Below, in pieces: positions 32,160-39,277 of a stretch of 39,277 nucleotides of DNA (position 1 is the stretch's first letter; every line of letters begins with the position of its first letter). Origin of the DNA: Pararcticibacter amylolyticus (GTDB lineage Bacteria; Bacteroidota; Bacteroidia; Sphingobacteriales; Sphingobacteriaceae). Both the position numbers and the translations under genes were made by a program. The notes under the pieces are model-generated. The model saw nothing but the letters and a program-made list of their open reading frames with translations, was not told the DNA's origin and did no database searches. Location of the stretch: positions 99,272 to 138,548 of the forward strand of contig NZ_QEAS01000009.1 in the NCBI RefSeq assembly GCF_003130405.1, given 5' to 3'.

Positions 32160-34814
32160 TTAATAAGAAGTGGAATACGGAGACAACATCGTACTTCTTC
32201 TGGTCAGCTTTAGATCTTGTAACACGGAAGCTCTAACCCTCAAATTGATATTATAACTCTTATATAATCCAAATGGTGTCCAGCCAACAGTGAAGTCCCA
32301 GCAATGGAGGTCCCGGCTTATGTTGAATTGTGTAGTGGCAATTTCCTTTTGCCGGAAATCATATCCGGAATTGAACGAAATTTTCCATTTCTGAGTCAGA
32401 CTGAAGTCTCCGTTAAAATTTAAAGTATTCGAAATAGTGGATCTGATTCCATCATTAGAATAATTAAAGCTATAAGAAGCACTGAAGTTCCAGGGCACAT
32501 TAAAATCCACATAATAATTGGGATTCATCAGAATGCTCCTGATATCCTGTTGCTGCGATGGCGTCAGATTGGGATCATCCTGTTTTTTTCGCAACTCTTC
32601 ATTGCGCTTCTGGAGCGCCGATGAGTTAAAGCTAAAATCCGTCGAAAGACGAAGGTTCGTCAACCGGGCTAATTTCCCGTCTTCAAGCGTAAACTGATTT
32701 ATGCGCGTAGCAGTTCCGTATTTTGAAATAGCTACCTTATAAGGATCAAACGTTCCCCCGAATGAAATTCCAATCTTCTGCTTAAACAAAGCCGTTCTGC
32801 CATCAAAGTTGATTGTGGACAACTTAAGAGAGTCCGCAGCGAAATTATAATTCCCGGAAAAGTTTAAACCTTGTATAATCGGCACATTTTGGGTCGCGGT
32901 ACTGGTATCGCTCGTCGATTTCTTTTTTGCATCGATAGTATTCTGAAGGCTGAAATTAATAGACGCACTTCTGCCGCCACCACTGCCGGTCAAAAAACGG
33001 GAGTATTGCATCTGATTCGCATAGACAGTTCTGATAGAATCGGCAAACTGACTGTTTCCGGTAGGTAAATTTGTAATTGTATTATAAAAACCAAATCTTG
33101 AGCTTGTAAAGTCAGGACTGTAAGAGAAACCTACATTGGGCGTCATAACATGACGCAGAGCAACCAGATTTCCCTTCTTAAACTTAAAGATACCATACAC
33201 CTTGGTTGAAAAACTCCCCCCCATAGAGTAGTTATAGATCCTCGCAAAGCCGTTGACAGTATCTGTTCTTACTGTTCCCAGATTTTGATCATATGTTTTA
33301 TTAATCGTTTTAAGAACCCAGCTTTCATTATAATTTACGTTAGTACTAAACTGCAATACCTTCATCACATTTAAACTCATACTGATGGGAATGCTATGCT
33401 GGATATTAGTGGTATATTTCTTCAGGCCTTCTTTCTTAAACACCTGGTTCTCAAGACCGGAAAAAGAGTTATCCCCAGACATACTGTAATTCAGTGCAAT
33501 CCTCTGATACCATTTTTGTTCGCCAGTACGGTTTTTAGAATCAAACGGATTAAACTGCTGCGCCAGTCCTAAGTTGAATGAAGGCAACGTTAACGAAACT
33601 GTCTTATTTGTTAAATCCTGGCTATGTCTCAATGAACTTGAAAAGCTGAAGAGTCCATCAAAAAGACTGGTAGAATAGTTGATACCGGAAGACATGGTGT
33701 TTTGCACCAGCGATCCATAGTTATATGTTCCCCCCGCCGCAGTATTTCTGTTGTAACCGCTTGTACCAAAATCCACATTAGCACTAAAATTAGATCCTGG
33801 CCTGGCCGCCTGGTCCTGCGAATGTGTCCAGGTTATTCTAAAATCTTTTGTAGCTGAGTTTTCCGGAGTACCTTCTATCGCGTTGGGATTTTTAGTAGAC
33901 GCATAACGAAGATTCACACTCCCGTTATACTTATAATTCTTCTTATACCGCCCGATAACTCCTATATCATAAGACCCCTTTGAATAAAGCGTCCCCGTCA
34001 CATCGGCATCCCAGTAATCATTAATACCGAAATACCATCCTATCCCCTGCATGTAAAATCCCCGGCTGGCATCGTCACCAAATGTAGGAAATCTGAATCC
34101 CGAGGATCGTTTATTCGTTTTTGGAAAAAAACCGAAAGGCAGATAAGCAAAATATATCGGGATGTGCTCAATCTCCAGGTAGGCAGATTTGGCCATTACC
34201 TGCTTCTCTGTTATAATTCCTTTGTGAATGTGGATACCAAAGTGAGTATAAGGCTCGGGCAGACTACAGGTACTATAGATCCCGTCTTTCAGAAATCCTT
34301 CATTAAATTCGTTTTTCTTAAACTGCCTCGCCTGGATATATCCCTCGTCTGCCGAGGTAGCAGTACCAAATGCCTTTCCTTTTTTGGTTTCGAAATTAAA
34401 TATCAGCGAATCGGTATTAACAGGCGCATCCGAACCTTGTTTAAATATTGGCCTTCCCCTGTATATCTGATTTTTATCTTTCCTTCCGGCGGCAAAAAGC
34501 ATCTTCGTTTTCTGCTCTATCCTGATATAGTCGGCGTCCAGTTCAAGCTCCTCATAATAGATCCTCGCCTTCCCGTACAAATAAATAGTACTTCCATCTA
34601 CACTGAACTTTATTGAGTCTTCTGCCGTATACTTGATCTCAGAATTCAATCCGGTGGCTGTTTTCAATTTGACAGAATCAGTTTTTGCAGAATCTGTCGT
34701 TATAGAATCAGTACGTATCGTATCAGATACAGTAGTATTTACTCTCCGGGGCGCATTTTGAGCTTTAAGATTAAAGGCTACAAATAGTAGCGAAAAGATG
34801 AAAAGATGTCTCAC
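32160..34814 (-). CDS. lptD: LPS-assembly outer membrane protein LptD (OstA-type)
   Basis: Inserts lipopolysaccharide into the outer leaflet of the outer membrane. From GTG at 34814 the 884-residue product has a signal peptide (RHLFIFSLLFVAFNLKA), then an OstA/LptA-like beta-jellyroll (about 50-200: YTAEDSIKFSVDGSTIYLYGKARIYYEELELDADYI) and a large beta-barrel with many aromatic strands. This is the Bacteroidota form of LptD. The frame can be read from TTG at 34838, but that codon is part of the promoter's -7 box (TAATTTTG, 34843-34836), so it would lie upstream of the transcript start. First gene of the lptD-cinA-E2 group, divergent from the amidase. Confidence 0.9.
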   Translation of the reverse strand: MRHLFIFSLLFVAFNLKAQNAPRRVNTTVSDTIRTDSITTDSAKTDSVKLKTATGLNSEIKYTAEDSIKFSVDGSTIYLYGKARIYYEELELDADYIRIEQKTKMLFAAGRKDKNQIYRGRPIFKQGSDAPVNTDSLIFNFETKKGKAFGTATSADEGYIQARQFKKNEFNEGFLKDGIYSTCSLPEPYTHFGIHIHKGIITEKQVMAKSAYLEIEHIPIYFAYLPFGFFPKTNKRSSGFRFPTFGDDASRGFYMQGIGWYFGINDYWDADVTGTLYSKGSYDIGVIGRYKKNYKYNGSVNLRYASTKNPNAIEGTPENSATKDFRITWTHSQDQAARPGSNFSANVDFGTSGYNRNTAAGGTYNYGSLVQNTMSSGINYSTSLFDGLFSFSSSLRHSQDLTNKTVSLTLPSFNLGLAQQFNPFDSKNRTGEQKWYQRIALNYSMSGDNSFSGLENQVFKKEGLKKYTTNIQHSIPISMSLNVMKVLQFSTNVNYNESWVLKTINKTYDQNLGTVRTDTVNGFARIYNYSMGGSFSTKVYGIFKFKKGNLVALRHVMTPNVGFSYSPDFTSSRFGFYNTITNLPTGNSQFADSIRTVYANQMQYSRFLTGSGGGRSASINFSLQNTIDAKKKSTSDTSTATQNVPIIQGLNFSGNYNFAADSLKLSTINFDGRTALFKQKIGISFGGTFDPYKVAISKYGTATRINQFTLEDGKLARLTNLRLSTDFSFNSSALQKRNEELRKKQDDPNLTPSQQQDIRSILMNPNYYVDFNVPWNFSASYSFNYSNDGIRSTISNTLNFNGDFSLTQKWKISFNSGYDFRQKEIATTQFNISRDLHCWDFTVGWTPFGLYKSYNINLRVRASVLQDLKLTRRSTMLSPYSTSY

Positions 34815-34835
34815 AAAAAAGCTTCTGACGGATTT

Positions 34836-34865
34836 CAAAATTAAAGACGAATATTATTTTTGCAA
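34836..34865 (-). promoter_or_regulatory. lptD promoter (TTG-N19-TAATTTTG)
   Basis: On the minus strand, TTG (34865-34863) and TAATTTTG (34843-34836) fit the Bacteroidota consensus. Initiation near 34829 gives a leader of about 15 bases to GTG 34814. The -33 box overlaps the amidase side promoter, so the two oppose each other. Confidence 0.65.
34855..34862 (+). promoter_or_regulatory. Amidase promoter -7 box (TATTTTTG)
   Basis: TATTTTTG is a full -7 match three bases before the first ATG at 34865. With initiation near 34869, the ATG at 34889 becomes the first usable start. The -33 element is weak (TTTC at 34833-34836). Confidence 0.55.
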
Positions 34866-34888
34866 TGATACAATACGGCTCAAAATTA

Positions 34889-35698
34889 ATGAAAATAATA
34901 CCATTGAAAAGATTAGTTTCCGGATTACTCGCTCTATTTCTGTTTTTCCCATTTGTTTCATTTAGTAATAACTACAAAATACCGCCATATCGTATAAAGA
35001 CGATTGTTATAGACGCCGGTCACGGCGGCAAAGACGGCGCAACACGTGGTCTGATAGCGAGGGAGAAGGACGTTGCGTTGCAGGTAGCACTTCGTCTGGG
35101 AAAAGCAATCTCTGAGGCTCTGCCCGAGGTTAAAGTGGTCTATACCCGTACAGAAGACGTTTTTATCCCTTTGTATGAGAGAATAGGATTGGCCAATAAA
35201 TTAAAAGCCGATATGTTCATCTCCATACACTGTAATTCTATGCCGTCAAATATGCGAAACCGTACTGCATCAAAAGGCGTCGAAACTTTCGTATCAGGAT
35301 TCGGAAGGCTTGACGAGCAGAATACAGCAATCAGGGAAAATGCATCCATCCTGCTGGAAAAAGATTACGAGGAAAATTACGAAGGCTATGATCCAAAGGA
35401 TCCTGAAAGTATCATCATATTCTCACTGCTCAAAAACGCATACCGTGAACAGAGTATCCGCCTGGCAACGCTGATACAGAATGAATACATCTCCACTGGC
35501 AGAATTGACCGGGGAGTGAAAGAGCAAAGCCTCGCAGTTCTGGCAAAGGCCGGCATGCCGGCAGTCTTAACCGAGATAGGCTTTATCAGTAATCCGGAAG
35601 AGGAAGAATATATGGTTTCAGAAAATGGGCAGAACGAAATCGTAAGTTGTCTGTTAAAAGCAGTTCAGACATACAAAAAGCAAGTGGAAAAAGACTAA
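34889..35698 (+). CDS. N-acetylmuramoyl-L-alanine amidase, Amidase_3 (AmiC-like)
   Basis: Zinc hydrolase that cleaves the lactyl-peptide bond of peptidoglycan in the periplasm. The 269-residue product begins MKIIPLKRLVSGLLALFLFF, a signal peptide. The zinc site is His45 (IDAGHGGKDG), Glu59 (AREKDVAL) and a second His (SIHCNSM), with the catalytic Glu in LTEIGFISNPEE. Start: an ATG at 34865 would add eight residues, but it lies upstream of the likely transcript start, so the second Met at 34889 is chosen. It precedes the MCE gene by 108 bases on the same strand, with lptD divergent, forming an envelope cluster. Confidence 0.92.
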   Translation: MKIIPLKRLVSGLLALFLFFPFVSFSNNYKIPPYRIKTIVIDAGHGGKDGATRGLIAREKDVALQVALRLGKAISEALPEVKVVYTRTEDVFIPLYERIGLANKLKADMFISIHCNSMPSNMRNRTASKGVETFVSGFGRLDEQNTAIRENASILLEKDYEENYEGYDPKDPESIIIFSLLKNAYREQSIRLATLIQNEYISTGRIDRGVKEQSLAVLAKAGMPAVLTEIGFISNPEEEEYMVSENGQNEIVSCLLKAVQTYKKQVEKD

Positions 35699-35806
35699 TA
35701 TTTATCGCTTTTGAAACCTTCAGGCTATGTTGGAGTTTATAATATTGAAATATATTTAGTTTTAAATAAACAGAGATAACTGAAAATATCAGTAAAGATT
35801 ACTTCA

Positions 35807-36751
35807 ATGAAGATTACGAACGAAACCAAGGTAGGTATACTCGCAGCAGTTGCTATTGCTGTTTTAATTTTGGGATACAGCTTTTTAAAAGGGAACGATG
35901 TTTTTTCACGGGAACAGGAATTGTATGCATCCTATGATAACGTCGAAGGTCTTTCAGTCTCAAACCCTGTTCTTGTAAACGGCTTTCAGATCGGCAGGGT
36001 TTCCAGCTTAAAGCTACAGGAAAGTGGCCGGATTGTCGCTCAGCTGAAAATTAACCCTGACTATGAAATTCCATCAAACACCATAGCGAGGCTTGAGAGC
36101 ACGAGTCTGCTTGGAAGCAAAGCAATCGTGTTTGAGCTTGGTAATAGTAATAAATATGCGGAAAGCGGCGATACGCTTAATGCAAATGTGCAAAAAGACC
36201 TTCTTCAACAGGTAAAGCCGGTACAGCAGAAAGCAGAAGCAATGATAGGCCGGCTTGACTCTATTTTAACTTCTTTAAACAACACCATAAGCCCCGAATT
36301 CCAAAGGAACTTCAATAGCAGTTTTGCGAGTATTGCCAATATACTGCATACCCTTGAATCTACGACAAAAACTGTCGACGGGATGGTCGGAGCTCAGCAG
36401 AATCGTTTGACAACAATCTTCGCCAACATGGAGTCTATCTCAACAAATCTCCGTAACAATAATCAGAAGATTAGCGCCGTCATGACGAATCTTCAATCAG
36501 TTACCGATCAGTTTGCACGTGCGAACTTTGAACAGACCATGAAGAATGCGGATAAAGCGGTAGCCGATCTCCAGCAGGCAATAGATAAAGTAAACACAGG
36601 CCATGGTTCTTTAGGCAAACTGGTAAACGATGATCAGTTGTATAACAACCTCAATAACGCAGCAGAAAACCTGGATAAGTTAATGATAGATCTGAAAGCA
36701 CACCCCAAACGTTATGTCAGCTTTTCAGTTTTCGGAGGTAAAAAAGACTAA
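35807..36751 (+). CDS. MCE/MlaD-family lipid-binding protein
   Basis: A 314-residue single-pass periplasmic protein with an N-terminal anchor (residues 8-27, VGILAAVAIAVLILGYSFLKG) and one MCE domain (about 35-115, LYASYDNVEGLSVSNPVLVNG and SLLGSKAIVFELG). A long coiled coil rich in N, Q and S follows (about 125-290), which may span toward the outer membrane. MCE proteins shuttle phospholipids. The usual ABC partners (MlaE permease, MlaF ATPase) are not encoded beside it, so they must be elsewhere, or this protein works without them. Downstream of the amidase; ends in a strong bidirectional hairpin. Confidence 0.92.
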   Translation: MKITNETKVGILAAVAIAVLILGYSFLKGNDVFSREQELYASYDNVEGLSVSNPVLVNGFQIGRVSSLKLQESGRIVAQLKINPDYEIPSNTIARLESTSLLGSKAIVFELGNSNKYAESGDTLNANVQKDLLQQVKPVQQKAEAMIGRLDSILTSLNNTISPEFQRNFNSSFASIANILHTLESTTKTVDGMVGAQQNRLTTIFANMESISTNLRNNNQKISAVMTNLQSVTDQFARANFEQTMKNADKAVADLQQAIDKVNTGHGSLGKLVNDDQLYNNLNNAAENLDKLMIDLKAHPKRYVSFSVFGGKKD

Positions 36752-36757
36752 TACAGA

Positions 36758-36807
36758 GATTGAGAGCAGGGCTTAAATAAATAATATTTTAAGCCCTGCT
36801 CTCAATC
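36758..36807. terminator. Bidirectional terminator, 20-bp perfect stem
   Basis: GATTGAGAGCAGGGCTTAAA (36758-36777) pairs perfectly with its mirror arm (36788-36807) around a 10-base AT-rich loop. It sits between the convergent MCE and rnz genes and would end both transcripts. The stem is much longer than typical terminators. Confidence 0.75.
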
Positions 36808-36849
36808 GCATGGAGCAACGTTCAACCACCACCCCACAAAGTAATCTCT

Positions 36850-37761
36850 CTAAATATCAAAAGTGTGACCTTCCAGGGCAAGTCTGGAATTAGGGAAAAT
36901 AGCCTTAGCCTCCTCCAAAAGAGGATCGAGCTCACGATAGCGGGCTGAGAAGTGTCCCAGCAGCAGCTGCTCTGCTCCTGCCTTCAATGCAACTTCAGCA
37001 GCCTGTAATGCAGTTGTATGATAAGTATCTTGAGCTCTCTGAAGCATATCATGCATAAATGTTGATTCGTGATAAAGGGTATTAACCCCTTTTATCTGAT
37101 CGAGATAACACCAGTTACAGATAGTATCAGAACAATAAGCATAAGACCTGGGTTCATCAGGATCTGTAGTCAATTCAGACGCCGGGTAAACATTCCCTTG
37201 TTTATCCTTATAGTCAACACCTGCTTTAATAAGAGGTATCATATCCACAGGAATACCAATCGAATCAACTTTCTCCTTTATGACCTTTCGCAGACGCTTC
37301 TTCTGAGAGAACTTAAACCCGGTACAGGGGATTCGGTGTTCAAGAAGTATCGTTTCGACGATTATGTCATTATTCTCAAAAATAACTTCCGGAGTTTCGG
37401 TTTGAGTTGCCTGAAAAATAATTGGGTAACGTAATTCGGTCTGTGAGTATTTAAACTGGATTTCGAGAATCTCTTTCAGCTCAGGCGGACCAAAAATGCC
37501 TATTGGCTTAACCCGTCCGTTTAGGTGCAGAGACGAAAGTAAGCCTACCAGCCCGAGATAATGGTCGCCATGCAAATGGCTTATAAAAATATAATTTATC
37601 CTCTGAGCTTTTATACCATTCCGTAAAAGCTGCTGTTGAGTACCCTCACCACAATCAATAAGAAAAAGCCGCTCATTTACGTTCAGGATCTGAGCAGTTG
37701 GATTTCGGTTAAATATGGGCGTTGCAGAACTGCTTCCGAGAATAGTAACATCAAATCTCAT
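36850..37761 (-). CDS. rnz: Ribonuclease Z (tRNA 3'-processing)
   Basis: Metallo-beta-lactamase-fold endonuclease that removes the 3' trailer of tRNA precursors. Length 303 aa is typical of the short form. The zinc motif is HLHGDH (His62, His64, Asp66, His67 in SHLHGDHYLG), with later ligands in LEHRIPCTGFKF, YCSDTICN and LLGHFSARYRE. MRFDVTILGSSSATPIFNRNP is the usual start. It is the last gene of the purC-STAS-rnz group, 16 bases from the STAS stop. Confidence 0.95.
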   Translation of the reverse strand: MRFDVTILGSSSATPIFNRNPTAQILNVNERLFLIDCGEGTQQQLLRNGIKAQRINYIFISHLHGDHYLGLVGLLSSLHLNGRVKPIGIFGPPELKEILEIQFKYSQTELRYPIIFQATQTETPEVIFENNDIIVETILLEHRIPCTGFKFSQKKRLRKVIKEKVDSIGIPVDMIPLIKAGVDYKDKQGNVYPASELTTDPDEPRSYAYCSDTICNWCYLDQIKGVNTLYHESTFMHDMLQRAQDTYHTTALQAAEVALKAGAEQLLLGHFSARYRELDPLLEEAKAIFPNSRLALEGHTFDI

Positions 37762-37777
37762 TCATCCAATGCAGCGC

Positions 37778-38155
37778 TTACTCTGCCTCTCTTTTTAAAT
37801 CCCGTTCAACCTCTTCCATAAAGATCAGATCTATTGCTTCTTCAACTGTCGGTGTTATATTCAATACGTTTTCTAATTGAGAAATAGTGATCAATCGTTC
37901 AAGGTTTTCACTCATGCCGGTAATAACAAAAGATCCGGAAGAATTTTTACACAAACGGTGCCCGACAAGCAAACTACTCAACCCCGACGAATCGGAATAT
38001 TTAACTGAAGAGAGATCAAGGATAATATTACGCTTCCCTTCCGTATTGATCAGAATTAATTCCGACTTTAACTGTGGCGAAACAAGACTGTTTAATTTCG
38101 TCTCATCCAGCTTAAACAGCACATATTTCTCGTGTTTGTCAATAGTAAATTTCAT
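37778..38155 (-). CDS. STAS-domain anti-anti-sigma-like protein
   Basis: A 125-residue STAS protein of the SpoIIAA/RsbV type. The signature DLSSVKYSDSSGLSSLLVGHRL is at residues 48-68, with the phosphorylatable serine in DSSGL (55-59). Such proteins bind anti-sigma kinases in partner-switching systems. No anti-sigma kinase or sigma factor gene is beside it; in this lineage it sits between purC and rnz. The acidic C-terminal tail (about 20 residues) is a small extension. The partner is unknown. Confidence 0.9.
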   Translation of the reverse strand: MKFTIDKHEKYVLFKLDETKLNSLVSPQLKSELILINTEGKRNIILDLSSVKYSDSSGLSSLLVGHRLCKNSSGSFVITGMSENLERLITISQLENVLNITPTVEEAIDLIFMEEVERDLKREAE

Positions 38156-38201
38156 ATTTCTATGGTTTCTGGTACTTCGTATACAATATTATAAAATATT
38201 T

Positions 38202-39149
38202 TCAATTTAAACGATTGATGCTCTCCAGAATATTATCTTCTAAACGTTTGAAAACATTATTTGTGTTATCTTTTCTAAATTGCTCTCCGGTAATGTGTTC
38301 ATACAGTTCTATATAGCGTTCAGAAATAGATGAAACCAGGTCCGCATCCATAACAGGAACCGACTGCCCTTCCTTCCCCTGGAATCCATTTTCAATCAGC
38401 CAACGTCTCAAAAACTCCTTAGATAACTGACGCTGAGGCTCCCCTTTTTCCTGAAGCTCTTCGTAGGTATCTAAATAAAAATACCGTGATGAATCCGGAG
38501 TATGTATTTCATCAATCAGATAAATCTTTCCTTCGGCCTTTCCAAACTCATATTTGGTATCCACGAGGATCAGGCCTCTTTCAGCTGCAATTTCTGTTCC
38601 CCTCTTATAGAGCAGGCGTGTATATTTTTCAAGTTGTACGTAGTCTTCTTCCGAAACAACCCCGCGCTCTAATATCTCTTCTCTGGAAATGTCTTCATCA
38701 TGCCCTACAGCGGCTTTTGTTGTCGGCGTAATAATGGGCTCCGGTAATTTATCGTTTTCTTTTAAGCCTTCGGGAAGCTCTACACCACACAAGGTTCTCT
38801 TGCCTGCACTGTATTCACGCCAGGCATGTCCGGCCAGGTATCCCCGGATGACCATCTCAACCTTGAACGGCTCACAGATTTTACCAATAGTAACACTGGG
38901 ATCCGGAACATCTATCACCCAATTAGGAACAATGTCCTGCGTAGCATGTAAAAATTTAGCAGCAATTTGGTTCAGTACCTGTCCTTTATAAGGAATAGCC
39001 TCCGGAAGGATTACATCAAATGCTGAAATCCGGTCACTTGCAATCATGACAAGATATTTATTGCCGATAGTATAAACGTCCCTGACCTTACCTCTGTAAA
39101 AACTTGTTTGACCCGGAAATTTAAAATTCGTTTCCTTAATTGCGCTCAT
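38202..39149 (-). CDS. purC: Phosphoribosylaminoimidazole-succinocarboxamide synthase
   Basis: Catalyses the ATP-dependent joining of CAIR with aspartate in purine synthesis. The 315-residue chain is the longer, yeast-like form. Motifs: [13 protein letters not shown] (ATP site), [33 protein letters not shown] (IRGY loop), [10 protein letters not shown] and [14 protein letters not shown]. It heads the purC-STAS-rnz group (gap of 46 bases to the STAS gene). A TAATTTTG box lies 31 bases upstream of the start, giving a short leader. Confidence 0.96.
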   Translation of the reverse strand: MSAIKETNFKFPGQTSFYRGKVRDVYTIGNKYLVMIASDRISAFDVILPEAIPYKGQVLNQIAAKFLHATQDIVPNWVIDVPDPSVTIGKICEPFKVEMVIRGYLAGHAWREYSAGKRTLCGVELPEGLKENDKLPEPIITPTTKAAVGHDEDISREEILERGVVSEEDYVQLEKYTRLLYKRGTEIAAERGLILVDTKYEFGKAEGKIYLIDEIHTPDSSRYFYLDTYEELQEKGEPQRQLSKEFLRRWLIENGFQGKEGQSVPVMDADLVSSISERYIELYEHITGEQFRKDNTNNVFKRLEDNILESINRLN

Positions 39150-39179
39150 AGCTGAATATGAATGATTGATTTAAAGCGT

Positions 39180-39187
39180 CAAAATTA
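39180..39187 (-). promoter_or_regulatory. purC promoter -7 box (TAATTTTG)
   Basis: A full TAnnTTTG match on the minus strand; initiation near 39173 would leave a leader of about 24 bases before the purC ATG at 39149. The -33 box is not clear. The last 90 bases of the window contain no other recognised element. Confidence 0.5.
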
Positions 39188-39277
39188 TCAATAAAATTCC
39201 GGATTACACCTACTATAACACGCGCTGGCAACATATAATAGCTATTTCCGCCTTCTACCACCATCCCCCTCTCCTCC

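Noticed and set aside
39136-39277. Minus-strand frame open from the window edge into the purC start, about 47 codons
   Set aside because: The frame could be the tail of an upstream gene, but purC has its own promoter box within it (39180-39187), no protein pattern was recognised, and an open run of this length is not rare.

Overview
The window looks like a chromosomal segment of a Bacteroidota bacterium, most likely Sphingobacteriaceae (Pedobacter-like). The evidence is a type B gliding/T9SS sorting domain on the large Ig-repeat protein, a DUF2723 membrane protein, the lptD–amidase–MCE and purC–STAS–rnz neighbourhoods, and several promoters of the Bacteroidota type (TTG, 19-21 bases, TAnnTTTG). 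No rRNA, tRNA, CRISPR array, phage or insertion sequence was found. Most genes are core metabolism or envelope functions.

Layout. 1-1582: isopentenyl-diphosphate isomerase flanked by two gene-poor stretches; the second carries an 11-bp tandem repeat and a bidirectional terminator. 1583-4003: a secreted Ig-repeat protein with a T9SS sorting domain. 4254-6489: a small membrane-like ORF, a YciI-like protein and an HxlR regulator, divergent from a stand-alone FabF ketosynthase. 6490-8192: a compact promoter-terminator unit, an AraC regulator and a long inverted repeat. 8193-14822: an RND efflux operon (adaptor, AcrB-type pump, outer membrane factor) behind its own TetR regulator, with three copies of one operator. 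15069-16111: lrgAB. 16385-19466: aldo/keto reductase (YghZ type), SDR (YghA type) and an SMP-30 lipoprotein. 19620-29418: a DUF2723 protein, a receiver-only response regulator, SurE, a lipid kinase, a DUF2231-Rieske fusion, GlgX, pirin and a small beta-barrel-like protein. 29493-34814: lptD-cinA-E2 acyltransferase operon, divergent from an amidase and an MCE protein. 36850-39149: purC-STAS-rnz operon.

How the genes work together. The clearest unit is the tetR-efflux module: a near-identical 15-bp palindrome lies at the tetR start site and twice ahead of the adaptor. A second unit is hxlR/fabF, where two face-to-face promoters share the same TTGCAA elements, so a single regulator could shut both. 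The envelope genes (LptD, amidase, MCE protein, efflux pump, LrgAB, T9SS protein) make this an envelope-rich region. I did not find a clearly new multi-gene system; the most novel material is regulatory DNA and small transcripts between the genes. Several start codons were moved from the longest ORF; the reasons are given in each entry.
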